From contig JAPLRD010000011.1 of assembly GCA_026399375.1 (NCBI GenBank), positions 1 to 52,053 on the forward strand: a DNA stretch of 52,053 nt. The letters run 5' to 3'. Source of the DNA: Pseudomonadota bacterium. Its GTDB lineage: Bacteria > Pseudomonadota > Gammaproteobacteria > Burkholderiales > SG8-39. The notes beneath the pieces were generated by a model, which was not told where the DNA came from, searched no databases, and worked only from the letters and a program-made list of their open reading frames with translations. Position numbers and translations under genes: made by a program. This document shows positions 43,851-52,053 of this stretch, in pieces (positions within the stretch are counted from its first letter, which is position 1; each line of letters opens with the position of its first letter).

Positions 43851-44125
43851 CCCGCGGCCTCGTGCGCGAACTGGTGCGCCTGGGCTGGCCGGCCTTTCCA
43901 AGCGCCGCAACGCGGCAGACGCCCGTCCTGGTCGCAACCCGAAGGGACGTCGGCGTTTGGGCGCATCGCTGCGTTGCGCCGGCTTGCTTGGGGATGACCC
44001 AAGCTTCGCCGCCGCGCCTTGCGCTGCATCCCAAACGCCATAGTCGCACACGCGTTTCACCGTGTTAGGGGCTCTAGGCACCCCCCGCGGTCTTTACCGC
44101 GAACTGGTGCGCCTGGGCTGGCCGG
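43851..44125. repeat. Duplicated MATE 5' end flanking a palindromic element
   Basis: A 42-bp segment at 43851-43892 is repeated at 44084-44125 (37 of 42 positions alike). Both copies encode R-G-L-x-RELVRLGWP. Between them is a palindromic unit: GGCGTTTGGG (43952-43961) pairs with CCCAAACGCC (44030-44039), and GCTTGGG/CCCAAGC forms the hairpin tip at 43986-44004. The upstream copy begins with the natural ATG at 43847 but runs into unrelated sequence and stops at 44068. It appears to be the former start of the MATE gene, separated from its body by about 230 bp. Confidence 0.75.
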
Positions 44126-45504
44126 TGCTCGTCGCGCAGCTGGCGGTGATGGCGAACAACGTCATCGATACCATCATGGCCGGGCGTTACGGCACGCTCG
44201 ACCTGGCGGCGGTGGGGATCGGTTCGAGCATCTACTTCTCCGTGTTCGTCTCGCTGATGGGAGTGCTGCTCGCGCTCACGCCCATCGTCGCGCATCTCTA
44301 CGGCGCGGGGCGCCACGCCGACATCGGCGAGGAACTGCGCCAAAGCGCGTGGCTCGCCGCCGCGCTGGCGCTGATCGCGCTGCTGCTGTTTGCCTGGCCC
44401 GACCCCTTCCTCGCCGTCGCCAGGCTGGAACCGGCGCTGGAAGCCAAGGTGCGCGCGTATCTGCACGCGCTCGCGTGGTCCGTGCCGGCTTCCCTGCTGT
44501 TTCGCGTGTTCTACAGTTTTTCTACCGCCATCTCCCGGCCGCGCACGGTGATGGCTCTTACGCTCGTCGGCCTCGTCCTCAAGGTGCCACTCAACTGGGT
44601 GTTCATGTACGGCAACCTGGGCGCGCCCGAACTAGGCAGCACGGGCTGCGCGGTGGCGACCGCGATCGTCTCCTGGATCGTTTGCGCGCTCGCCTGGGCC
44701 TGGTGCTGGTTCGAGCCCGCCTACCGGCCCTACCGGCTGTTCGCGCGCTGGTCCCCGCCCGACGCGAAAGCGCTGGGCCGCATCGTCTCGCTGGGGCTGC
44801 CCATCGGATTGACCTTTCTCATCGACGTGACCGGGTTCACTTTTATGGCGCTGTTCATCGCGCGCCTGGGCGCGCTGTATTCGGCCGCGCACCAGATCGC
44901 GGCCAACCTGGCCGCGCTCACGTTCATGCTGCCCCTGGCGCTGGGCAACGCGGCCAGCGTGGTGGTCGGTCAATCGCTGGGCGCGCACCGGTACGCGCGG
45001 GCGCGTGCCGCCGGTATCGCCGGCATCGTCCTCGCGCTCGCTTGCGCCGCGATCATCGGTGCGGGCATGTACGTTTTTGCCTCCGGCATCGCCGGCTTGT
45101 ACACAGGCGATCCAGACTTGCGCCGTGTCGCGGCCGGACTGCTCGCCTTCGTCGCCGTCTATCACCTGTTCGACGCGGTGCAGGCGGTCGTGGTCAACGT
45201 GCTGCGCGGCTACAAGCGCGCGGTGGTGCCCATGCTGATCTACGCCGTGGCGCTGTGGGGAGTGGGGCTCGGCGGAGGCTACGCGATCGGATTGACGCCG
45301 ATCGATCTCTCCTGGCTCGGGCTGCACCCATTTGGACTCGACCTCCCCGGACTCCACGCTTCCGGACTCAACACGCCCATGGGTGCGCCGGGATTCTGGC
45401 TAGCGGCCATTGCGAGCCTGGCGCTTGCGAGCACCCTGGTCACGGCCTATTTCCTGAGCGTGAGCCGGGTCCCCGCCGATGACCGGGGCGGCGCACTGCT
45501 GTAA
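44062..45504 (+). CDS. MATE family efflux transporter (5' end rearranged)
   Basis: A 480-residue inner-membrane exporter that uses a Na+ or H+ gradient. It has about twelve helices and family motifs (NNVIDTIMAGRYGTLDLAAV near the start, GAPELGSTGCAVATAIV, LPIGLTFLIDVTGFTFMALF). A Gly/Leu-rich loop (LSWLGLHPFGLDLPGLHASG) sits before the last helix. Only a GTG at 44062 without a ribosome-binding site can start the intact frame, because the original start lies in the duplicated copy upstream. Expression may therefore be reduced or lost. Confidence 0.85.
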   Translation: MLGALGTPRGLYRELVRLGWPVLVAQLAVMANNVIDTIMAGRYGTLDLAAVGIGSSIYFSVFVSLMGVLLALTPIVAHLYGAGRHADIGEELRQSAWLAAALALIALLLFAWPDPFLAVARLEPALEAKVRAYLHALAWSVPASLLFRVFYSFSTAISRPRTVMALTLVGLVLKVPLNWVFMYGNLGAPELGSTGCAVATAIVSWIVCALAWAWCWFEPAYRPYRLFARWSPPDAKALGRIVSLGLPIGLTFLIDVTGFTFMALFIARLGALYSAAHQIAANLAALTFMLPLALGNAASVVVGQSLGAHRYARARAAGIAGIVLALACAAIIGAGMYVFASGIAGLYTGDPDLRRVAAGLLAFVAVYHLFDAVQAVVVNVLRGYKRAVVPMLIYAVALWGVGLGGGYAIGLTPIDLSWLGLHPFGLDLPGLHASGLNTPMGAPGFWLAAIASLALASTLVTAYFLSVSRVPADDRGGALL

Positions 45505-45554
45505 TACAATCCACCGGGCGCGTCTCCGGCGCGCATAGACAGGAACCTGCACCC

Positions 45555-46661
45555 ATGAGCGTCGATCCCGGCACCGGCACCGATCAGTTGCGCGAACAGT
45601 TGAACCGCATGCTCGAGCAGGCGCGGGACAACGAGGCCTTGATGCGCCGGCTGCAGGCGTTCGAACTGAGGCTGATCCAGGCGACGGACCTGCGCGAATT
45701 GAGCGAGGCGCTGCTTTCGGATTTTCGCGATGCTTTTGTCCTCGACCAGGTAACTCTGGTGCTGGTCGATCCCGAGGATGAATTGCGGCACATGCTTACC
45801 GATGCGGGGGTCGATCCCGAGGCCGTTCCAGGTCTGAGCTTTGTCGACAACGAGCAGATCCTGCGGCAACGCCTGGAATCGGGTGCCGCGCCGGTCCTCG
45901 GGCGATACGAGCCGTCCAGCCACGCAGCGCTCTTCCCGGGTTCGACCGGCCTTGCGAGCGTCGCCGTGCTGCCGCTTGTGCGCGGCCAGAGTCTGAGCGG
46001 CAGCCTCAATCTTGCCAGCGCGCAGGAGGGGCGGTTCGCAGCCGACATGGCGACCGACTTCATGCAGCGGCTCGCCGCCATCGCCGCCATCTGCCTGGAG
46101 AACGTGGCCAACCAGGAGCGGCTGCGCCACCTCGGCATGACCGATCCGCTGACGGGCGCCTACAACCGGCGCTACTTCGACCAGCGCCTGGTCGAGGAGA
46201 CCGATCGCGCGCTGCGCAACGGCCAGCCGCTCGCCTGCATGATGCTCGACGTCGACCACTTCAAGCAGATCAACGACGGCTTCGGGCACGCAGCGGGCGA
46301 CATCGTGCTGCGCGAGATGACCAAGCACATCAAGTCGCTGCTGCGCGCGAGCGATGTCATGGCGCGTTATGGCGGCGAGGAATTCGCTGTGCTGCTGACG
46401 CAGACCGACATGGCGGCGGCGCTCGCCATCGCCGAACGCATCCGGCAGAAGGTCGCCGACGCCCGCTTCGCCGCTGCGGGCGGAACCGTGCTTGCAGCGA
46501 CGCTCTCGGGTGGTGTGGCTTTGCTGGATCGCAACCGGCACGCCGGCTCGCAGGGCGCGAGCATCGTTGCCGAGGCGGATGTGGCGCTCTATCGCGCCAA
46601 GAACAGCGGACGCAATTGCGTCGTCGCCGCCTCTGCGGACGCGCCGGTCACCAACTCATAG
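45555..46661 (+). CDS. Diguanylate cyclase with DUF484/GAF-like sensor domain
   Basis: A 368-residue cytosolic signalling protein that makes cyclic di-GMP from GTP. Residues of about 1-180 form a coiled coil and GAF-like DUF484 domain (LREQLNRMLEQARDNEALMR, MQRLAAIAAICLENVANQER). The GGDEF domain follows (MTDPLTGAYNRRYFDQRL, MMLDVDHFKQINDGFGHAAG). The active loop is RYGGEEFAVLL at about 274-278, with a complete inhibitory RxxD site (RASD) five residues before it, so product feedback is expected. AGGAAC lies upstream of the ATG at 45555. Confidence 0.92.
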   Translation: MSVDPGTGTDQLREQLNRMLEQARDNEALMRRLQAFELRLIQATDLRELSEALLSDFRDAFVLDQVTLVLVDPEDELRHMLTDAGVDPEAVPGLSFVDNEQILRQRLESGAAPVLGRYEPSSHAALFPGSTGLASVAVLPLVRGQSLSGSLNLASAQEGRFAADMATDFMQRLAAIAAICLENVANQERLRHLGMTDPLTGAYNRRYFDQRLVEETDRALRNGQPLACMMLDVDHFKQINDGFGHAAGDIVLREMTKHIKSLLRASDVMARYGGEEFAVLLTQTDMAAALAIAERIRQKVADARFAAAGGTVLAATLSGGVALLDRNRHAGSQGASIVAEADVALYRAKNSGRNCVVAASADAPVTNS

Positions 46662-47063
46662 TGGGATCGGCGCTCATAAGCGAGGTGCCGCGCGGCGGCG
46701 CTGGATGATTGCGTCTGTTCGGGCCTACAGCCCGAGCCTCTGCACCGCTCTTAGGATGGCATCCGGTCGGGCTAAAGCCCAAGCCGTTGCCATATCGTAC
46801 TGCTCGGCCCGGCCTGGTTCATCGTAATTCTCTTAGAGTTCCGGAAAACTTCATTTGTTTCAAGGGAGGTGTCTTGGTTTTCGCACCTCGATTTGGCACA
46901 ACACATGCTATTCCCAATCTCACCACGTATGCTGCCGGCGACGGTTGCAGGCCAAAGTGCTTTTCACTGTTTCCGGTCGCAATTTCCGACCTACCTTCCA
47001 CCCAGCACAGCCGTTGGAGCTAGCCGTGCCGAGTGGCGTAGGAAATTTTAACCAGGTTCTCGC
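46662..47063. other. Intergenic region, 402 bp, with two REP-like hairpins and an attachment-type repeat
   Basis: TCGGGC-CTACA-GCCCGA (46719-46735) and GGGCT-AA-AGCCC (46769-46780) are two tandem hairpins in similar context. The second runs into the metF-end copy at 46773-46826. Nothing gene-like is seen from 46827 to the integrase stop at 47064. Confidence 0.55.
46773..46826. repeat. Second copy of the metF 3' end, candidate attachment-site remnant
   Basis: 49 of 54 positions match 49358-49411, the end of metF, in the same orientation. On the minus strand it still encodes MNQAGPSSTIWQRLGL and a stop (TAG). The mismatches fall mostly at synonymous positions. A direct repeat of a gene 3' end at the edge of an integrase-bearing segment is the usual outcome of site-specific integration. 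Confidence 0.8.
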
Positions 47064-47567
47064 CTAAGCGGGTGTCTCTTCGTCGGTGCTGATCCACCCC
47101 TTGCCCATAGTGTTTGAGGCTGCATCCGTCGCGGCAAGTAACGTATCGTCAGAAAAGTGCGCGTACCTCTCGGACATACTTATGGACGAGTGCCCGAGCG
47201 CACGCGACACGACCACGAGGGAAGCGCCCCCCAGCAGGGCGGCACTGGCCCAGGTATGCCGGAGCGAATGCAGGCAGCAGTCCTTGATATTTGCACGCCG
47301 TAAAGCTGTGCGAAACGATTCCCTGACGCCAGTGAACGGTTTCAAGGTGTGGGGGTTAGGCACTGTCCAGGGGCAGCCCTCCCATTTCGGCAGACTCTTC
47401 AGAATTGCGACAGCCGCCAGCGACAGCGGGACATGACGCAGTTTGCCGGACTTGGACCGAGGAATCTTCCAAGTGCGACGCTCTAGGTCGAAGTCCTCAA
47501 GCTTTGACTGCAATAGCTCCGATTTCCGGCAGCCGAGAAGCAGCAACAGCGGCACGATGTACTTCAA
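47064..47567 (-). pseudogene. Tyrosine recombinase (phage-type integrase), N-terminally truncated
   Basis: Only the catalytic domain remains (about 167 codons): LKYIVPLLLLLGCRKSELLQ with the first catalytic Arg, CCLHSLRHTWASAALLGGAS with the H-x-x-R pair, ALGHSSISMSERYAHF with the late His and the nucleophilic Tyr. The N-terminal core-binding and arm-binding domains are missing. Upstream, the frame meets a TGA at about 47610 within sequence that belongs to the oppositely oriented S8/Kelch gene. The enzyme is therefore dead or incomplete. It lies 240 bp from the attachment-type repeat at 46773. Confidence 0.85.
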
Positions 47568-47572
47568 CTGCG

Positions 47573-49204
47573 TGTTACGTCGCCATATTGCGCCAGAAAT
47601 ACCCCAATCTCACTGCAGCGGACGCTGCAGATATTATTCTCGCTACTGCCAAGTGGAACCCGGCTTGGGGGACAAAGAGCGCTGCAACGCAGGCGATATA
47701 CGGCCAGGGCGAGGCAGACTTGGCTCACGCGCTTGCATCTATTGGCTCTCTCCCCGGATGCGCGAACGGGGCAACTGATTATCCGACTTGTACGGCACCT
47801 AGCACTGGAACTGGAACGACCGGTGGAGGTTCTTCAGGGTCATCGGGATCGTCAGGGTCATCAGGATCATCGGGCACGACTACGCCTCCGGCGCCATCGG
47901 TTACTTTGCAAAGTATCGCGATCACGCCTTCTTCCCCAGTGGTGGGGGTTGGCCAAACCGTACAGTTGACTGCGATTGGCACCTATTCCAATGCCGGCAC
48001 AGCCGACATAACCAATCAGGTGGTTTGGGCATCTGGTACGACTTCGCGTGCAACGATTAGCGCTATCGCGGGTTTGGCAATAGGCATCGCAGCAGGAACT
48101 TCGGCCATAACTGCGTCTCTAGGAACTGTAACGGGTAATGCGACACTTACAGTAACGGCAACTATGGCTCAAGGTACGACGTATTCTGACAACTTTGTCG
48201 CTACCGGCAGTGTGGGAACACGCACGTCCGAACACACTTCAACGCTCTTGCCCAATGGCAAGGTACTAGTCATAGTAGGCTCGCTGTCAGTGATATTCGA
48301 TCCGGCAACCGGTATTTTCACCAGTACTGGCCCAATTTCGTCGCCGAGATATGATCACACTGCAACCCTAATGCCTGACGGTAAAGTCCTCGTCGTCGGA
48401 GGATTTGACGGATCCGGGATTTCTCCCTATTACGTAAGCGCAGAAATTTATGACCCCGCGACAGGTCGCTTCACCGCTACTGGCAGCATGGCAACTGCAC
48501 GGGGCTTTCACGCTGCAACACTAATGCCTGACGGTAAAGTCCTTGTCGTCGGAGGGTCGTACGGCGGTGGTGTTCTTGCTAGCGCAGAAATTTATGACCC
48601 TGCGACAGGCCGCTTCACCGCTACTGGCAGCATGGCAACTGCAAGGAGGAGAAACACTGCAACTCTGCTGCCCAATGGAAAAGTGCTTATAGCGGGGGGC
48701 GAAGGTATTTCGATCCAATTTGCCACTGCGGCGGTATATGACCCCGCGACCGGCAGCTTCACCTCTACTGGTAGCATGGCTACCGCAAGGACAGGTCACA
48801 CGGCAACGCTTTTGCCAAATGGCAAGGTGCTGGTTGCGGGTGGGGCGTTTAACAATGGAACTAACGTATATCTATCCAGTGCCGAAATCTTCGATCCAGC
48901 GACGGGAAATTTCACTGCAACTGGGAGCATAACGGCTATGAAGATCAACCACACCGCCACGCTGTTACTCAATGGCAAAGTGCTTGTAGCAGGAGGGACG
49001 GATTCGACGAGCTATCCATCGGGCGCAGAATTGTATGATCCGGCGTCGGGTGCGTTCATTGCTGCTGGCAACATGGTGACGAAGCGGTCGCAACACACGG
49101 CGACCCTGCTAGCTAACGGCAAGGTGCTCTTGGTAGGTGGGTGGGGTGCGCCGAATGACCCAAGTGGAAATAGCCTATTGAGCAGCGCCGAGTTGTACCA
49201 GTAA
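47573..49204 (+). pseudogene. S8-peptidase C-terminus with Big2 domain and seven Kelch-like repeats, 5'-truncated
   Basis: The protein-like part begins YVAILRQKYPNLTAADAADI, which resembles the end of a subtilisin-type (S8) domain; the catalytic Asp/His/Ser regions are missing. It continues with a Ser/Gly linker (about residues 85-105), a Big2-type immunoglobulin fold (TLQSIAITPSSPVVGVGQTV, GNATLTVT) and seven repeats of about 45-50 residues built on HTATLLPNGKVLVAGG and AEIYDPATGRFTATGSM. It would have been a large secreted protein. The frame is open further upstream to 47405, but that stretch is antisense to the integrase. No credible start remains. Codon use is AT-richer than in flanking genes. 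Confidence 0.75.
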
Positions 49205-49256
49205 GGAAACGACTCAGGATTACTATACCGAGCCCCCTCCCACAAAACCCAGAAAG

Positions 49257-49283
49257 CAAAAAGGCCACCCCGAAAGATGGCCT
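49257..49283 (-). terminator. Intrinsic terminator downstream of metF
   Basis: On the minus strand AGGCCA, a 10-nt loop and TGGCCT are followed by TTTTTG. It lies 75 bp past the metF stop, inside the element. The plus-strand reading has a poor T-run. Confidence 0.65.
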
Positions 49284-49356
49284 AATGCTTTATGAAAGGC
49301 AGCCCCAAGTCAAAGCACGTCAGTACATTCACATTCCCGAGGACTGTAGAAGGTAC

Positions 49357-50202
49357 TTAAAGTCCCAGCCTTTGCCATATGGTACTGCTCGGCCCGGCCT
49401 GGTTCATGGTATAGAAATGCAGTCCCGGCGCGCCCTGGGAAAGCAGCCGGTCGCACAGGTCGGTGACAATGTCCAGGCCGAAGCTGCGGATCGATGCCAC
49501 GTCGTCGCCGTAGGACTGCATCTTGATGCGCATCCAGCGCGGGATTTCCGCGCCGCAGTTGTCGGAGAAGCGCGCCATCTGGAAAAAATTGTTGATCGGC
49601 ATGATGCCGGGAACGATGGGGATATCGATGCCCATCTCTTCGCAATCGTCGATAAAGCGGAAATAAGCGTCGGCGTTGAAAAAGTACTGGGTGATCGCCC
49701 CGTTCGCGCCGGCATCCACCTTGCGCTTGAACGCCTGCAGGTCGTCGCGCGCAGAGCGCGCCTGCGGATGGAATTCCGGATAGCAGGCGACTTCGATGTG
49801 GAAATGATCGCCTGTCGTTTTCCGGATGAATTCCACCAGTTCGTTGGCGTAGCGCAGCTCGCCCGAGCTCGCCGTTCCGGAAGGCAGGTCGCCGCGCAGC
49901 GCGACGATGTGGCGCAGCCCGTTCTCCTTGTACAGCTCCAGCGTCGCCGTGATGTCCGCGAGGCTGGAGCCGATGCAGGAAATATGCGGCGCGGCGTCGC
50001 AGCCAGATTCGCGGATGTCGAGCACCGCGTTCAGGGTGCGGTCGCGGGTCGAGCCGCCGGCGCCGTAAGTGACCGAAAAAAAGCGCGGTTTGAGCTGCGC
50101 CAGCTGTTGCCAAGTCGCGCGCAGCCTGGCGATACCCTCCGGCGTTTTCGGCGGAAAGAACTCGAAGCTGAAACTGCGTGGATATTTCTTCTGGCTTTCC
50201 AT
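49357..50202 (-). CDS. metF: 5,10-methylenetetrahydrofolate reductase
   Basis: Reduces 5,10-methylene-THF to 5-methyl-THF with FAD and NADH, supplying the methyl group for methionine synthesis. From ATG 50202 (MESQKKYPRSFSFEFFPPKT) it is 281 residues; GGAG 10 bp upstream supports this start over ATG 50217. Family motifs are FFSVTYGAGGSTRDRTLN, HISCIGSSLADITATL, LRGDLPSG, YPEFHPQARSARDDLQAFKR, ITQYFFNADAYFRF and IVPGIMPINNFFQMARFSD. The 3' end (MNQAGPSSTIWQRLGL) is duplicated 2.6 kb away. It follows ahcY on the same strand. Confidence 0.94.
   Translation of the reverse strand: MESQKKYPRSFSFEFFPPKTPEGIARLRATWQQLAQLKPRFFSVTYGAGGSTRDRTLNAVLDIRESGCDAAPHISCIGSSLADITATLELYKENGLRHIVALRGDLPSGTASSGELRYANELVEFIRKTTGDHFHIEVACYPEFHPQARSARDDLQAFKRKVDAGANGAITQYFFNADAYFRFIDDCEEMGIDIPIVPGIMPINNFFQMARFSDNCGAEIPRWMRIKMQSYGDDVASIRSFGLDIVTDLCDRLLSQGAPGLHFYTMNQAGPSSTIWQRLGL
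49358..49411. repeat. metF 3' end, partner of the repeat at 46773-46826
   Basis: This is the intact metF end and matches 46773-46826 at 49 of 54 positions in direct orientation. The pair bounds a segment of about 2.6 kb. Confidence 0.8.
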
Positions 50203-50341
50203 GAGCGGGGACTCCATGCGGGCGGCGACACAGCGCGCAAACCCGTAAACCATCTAGAAAACGGTCGTTTTGAGAACAACCATTGCCCGAAGATCAAGGA
50301 ATGACGCGGTTCTTCAGGCAACGGCCGTTTCGTGAATGAAC

Positions 50342-50373
50342 CAGGAGCGCGTTCGCGAGCAAGCGCGCTCCTG
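50342..50373 (-). terminator. Strong hairpin after ahcY
   Basis: CAGGAGCGCG and CGCGCTCCTG form a perfect 10-bp stem with a 12-nt loop, 17 bp past the ahcY stop. No T-run follows, so it may be an attenuating or mRNA-stabilising hairpin between ahcY and metF. AAAACG/CGTTTT and AACGGCCGTT small palindromes fill the rest of the 187-bp gap. Confidence 0.5.
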
Positions 50374-50389
50374 CAATCGCATTCCCGTA

Positions 50390-51835
<1,446 letters not shown>

Positions 51836-51862
51836 CACGCGCTCCTTTCGATTTAGAAAAAA

Positions 51863-51964
51863 GTTCGTGAGCGCCGTTGCAATTTACGCCCGCAACCGAC
51901 CGGTCGCGGCGTAACCACCCCAAGCCTGGCGGATGGAGAAATCCGTCGCAACGCTCCTCAGGGG
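51863..51964 (-). promoter_or_regulatory. SAH riboswitch in the ahcY leader
   Basis: Read on the minus strand, the leader contains the conserved SAH-aptamer pieces in order: CCCCTGAGGAGCGTTGC, a short P2 hairpin (CGGAT...ATCCG), GCCAGGCTTGGGG closing P1, a variable hairpin, and GCAACGGCGCTCACGAAC, which pairs back with GAGCGTTGC to form the pseudoknot. This is the family known upstream of ahcY in beta- and gammaproteobacteria. It raises AhcY expression when SAH accumulates. The ribosome-binding site follows about 20 nt downstream. Confidence 0.92.
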
Positions 51965-51970
51965 ACGCGG

Positions 51971-52000
51971 ATTCTACCCCAAATGGCGGGTTTTTGTCAT
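51971..52000 (-). promoter_or_regulatory. Sigma-70 promoter of ahcY
   Basis: On the minus strand ATGACA (52000-51995), an 18-bp spacer and TAGAAT (51976-51971). The predicted start, near 51964, coincides with the first bases of the riboswitch, which supports the call. Confidence 0.65.
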
Positions 52001-52053
52001 GGCCACTTTCTGTGTTCCCGGCCAGTCAAAAAAAATTGCTATGAAATGACAAA

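Noticed and set aside
43847-44068. Independent small gene before the MATE gene
   Set aside because: Its first 15 codons copy the MATE N-terminus and the rest is translation of a palindromic element.
47834-49204. CRISPR-like array in the repeated DNA of the Kelch gene
   Set aside because: Repeats are in coding frame, of unequal spacing and encode Ser/Gly linkers and Kelch blades. There are no unique spacers or cas genes.
46773-49411. tRNA gene as the attachment site of the integrase element
   Set aside because: Neither repeat folds as a tRNA. Both encode the end of MetF.

Overview
The window looks like chromosome of a high-GC betaproteobacterium (Burkholderiales or a near relative). The support is a TctC/Bug-type periplasmic binding protein, an amide/branched-chain-type (Liv) ABC transporter, the order fau / slt / NDUFA9-like / cca, MidA beside a pteridine reductase and ttcA, and an S-adenosylhomocysteine (SAH) riboswitch in front of ahcY followed by metF. 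No rRNA, tRNA or CRISPR array was seen. All gene calls come from reading the translated sequence; no database search was run.

Layout. 1-7.1 kb: a minus-strand Liv-type transporter (binding protein, two permeases, one ATPase, cut by the window edge) diverges from a plus-strand pair made of an Old-Yellow-Enzyme-like 4Fe-4S oxidoreductase with a fibronectin III tail and an EntE-like aryl-acid adenylating enzyme. A FadR/TetR-type palindrome sits in the divergent region, inside the spacer of a candidate promoter. 7.2-9.6 kb: small genes, a YqaA-type membrane protein and ilvA. 9.6-17.6 kb: an AT-richer accessory stretch of orphan small membrane proteins, a pilin-like protein, a CorC-type protein, a protein with a duplicated 65-residue domain, and two broken genes (a methyltransferase split by one TAG, and an ABC binding protein with an internal deletion). 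17.6-30.9 kb: housekeeping genes (fau, slt, NDUFA9-like, cca, a C13 peptidase, an EF-hand protein, a GST, a hydrolase, midA, a pteridine reductase, ttcA) ending in a Cro-like HTH fused in frame to a class V aminotransferase behind an apparently leaderless promoter. 31.1-39.7 kb: TctC with an ACMSD-like amidohydrolase, metY, an outer-membrane-type protein, two nucleotide-binding oxidoreductases, cysK and an OsmC protein. 39.8-46.7 kb: a minus-strand operon (tfoX-like, a protein with a fresh 54-bp duplication, a frameshifted amidohydrolase, an EamA exporter), a CysB-type regulator, a MATE exporter whose 5' end is duplicated around a palindromic element, and a diguanylate cyclase. 46.7-49.4 kb: a decayed integrative element between two copies of the metF 3' end, carrying a truncated tyrosine integrase and a truncated S8/Big2/Kelch gene. 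49.4-52 kb: metF and ahcY behind an SAH riboswitch.

How the genes work together. metY, cysK, the CysB-type regulator, metF and ahcY form a loose sulfur-assimilation and methyl-cycle neighbourhood over about 19 kb. The left cluster reads as uptake plus activation and reduction of a carboxylic, probably aromatic, acid. The accessory stretches near 10-17 kb and 47-49 kb hold most of the broken and unusual genes.
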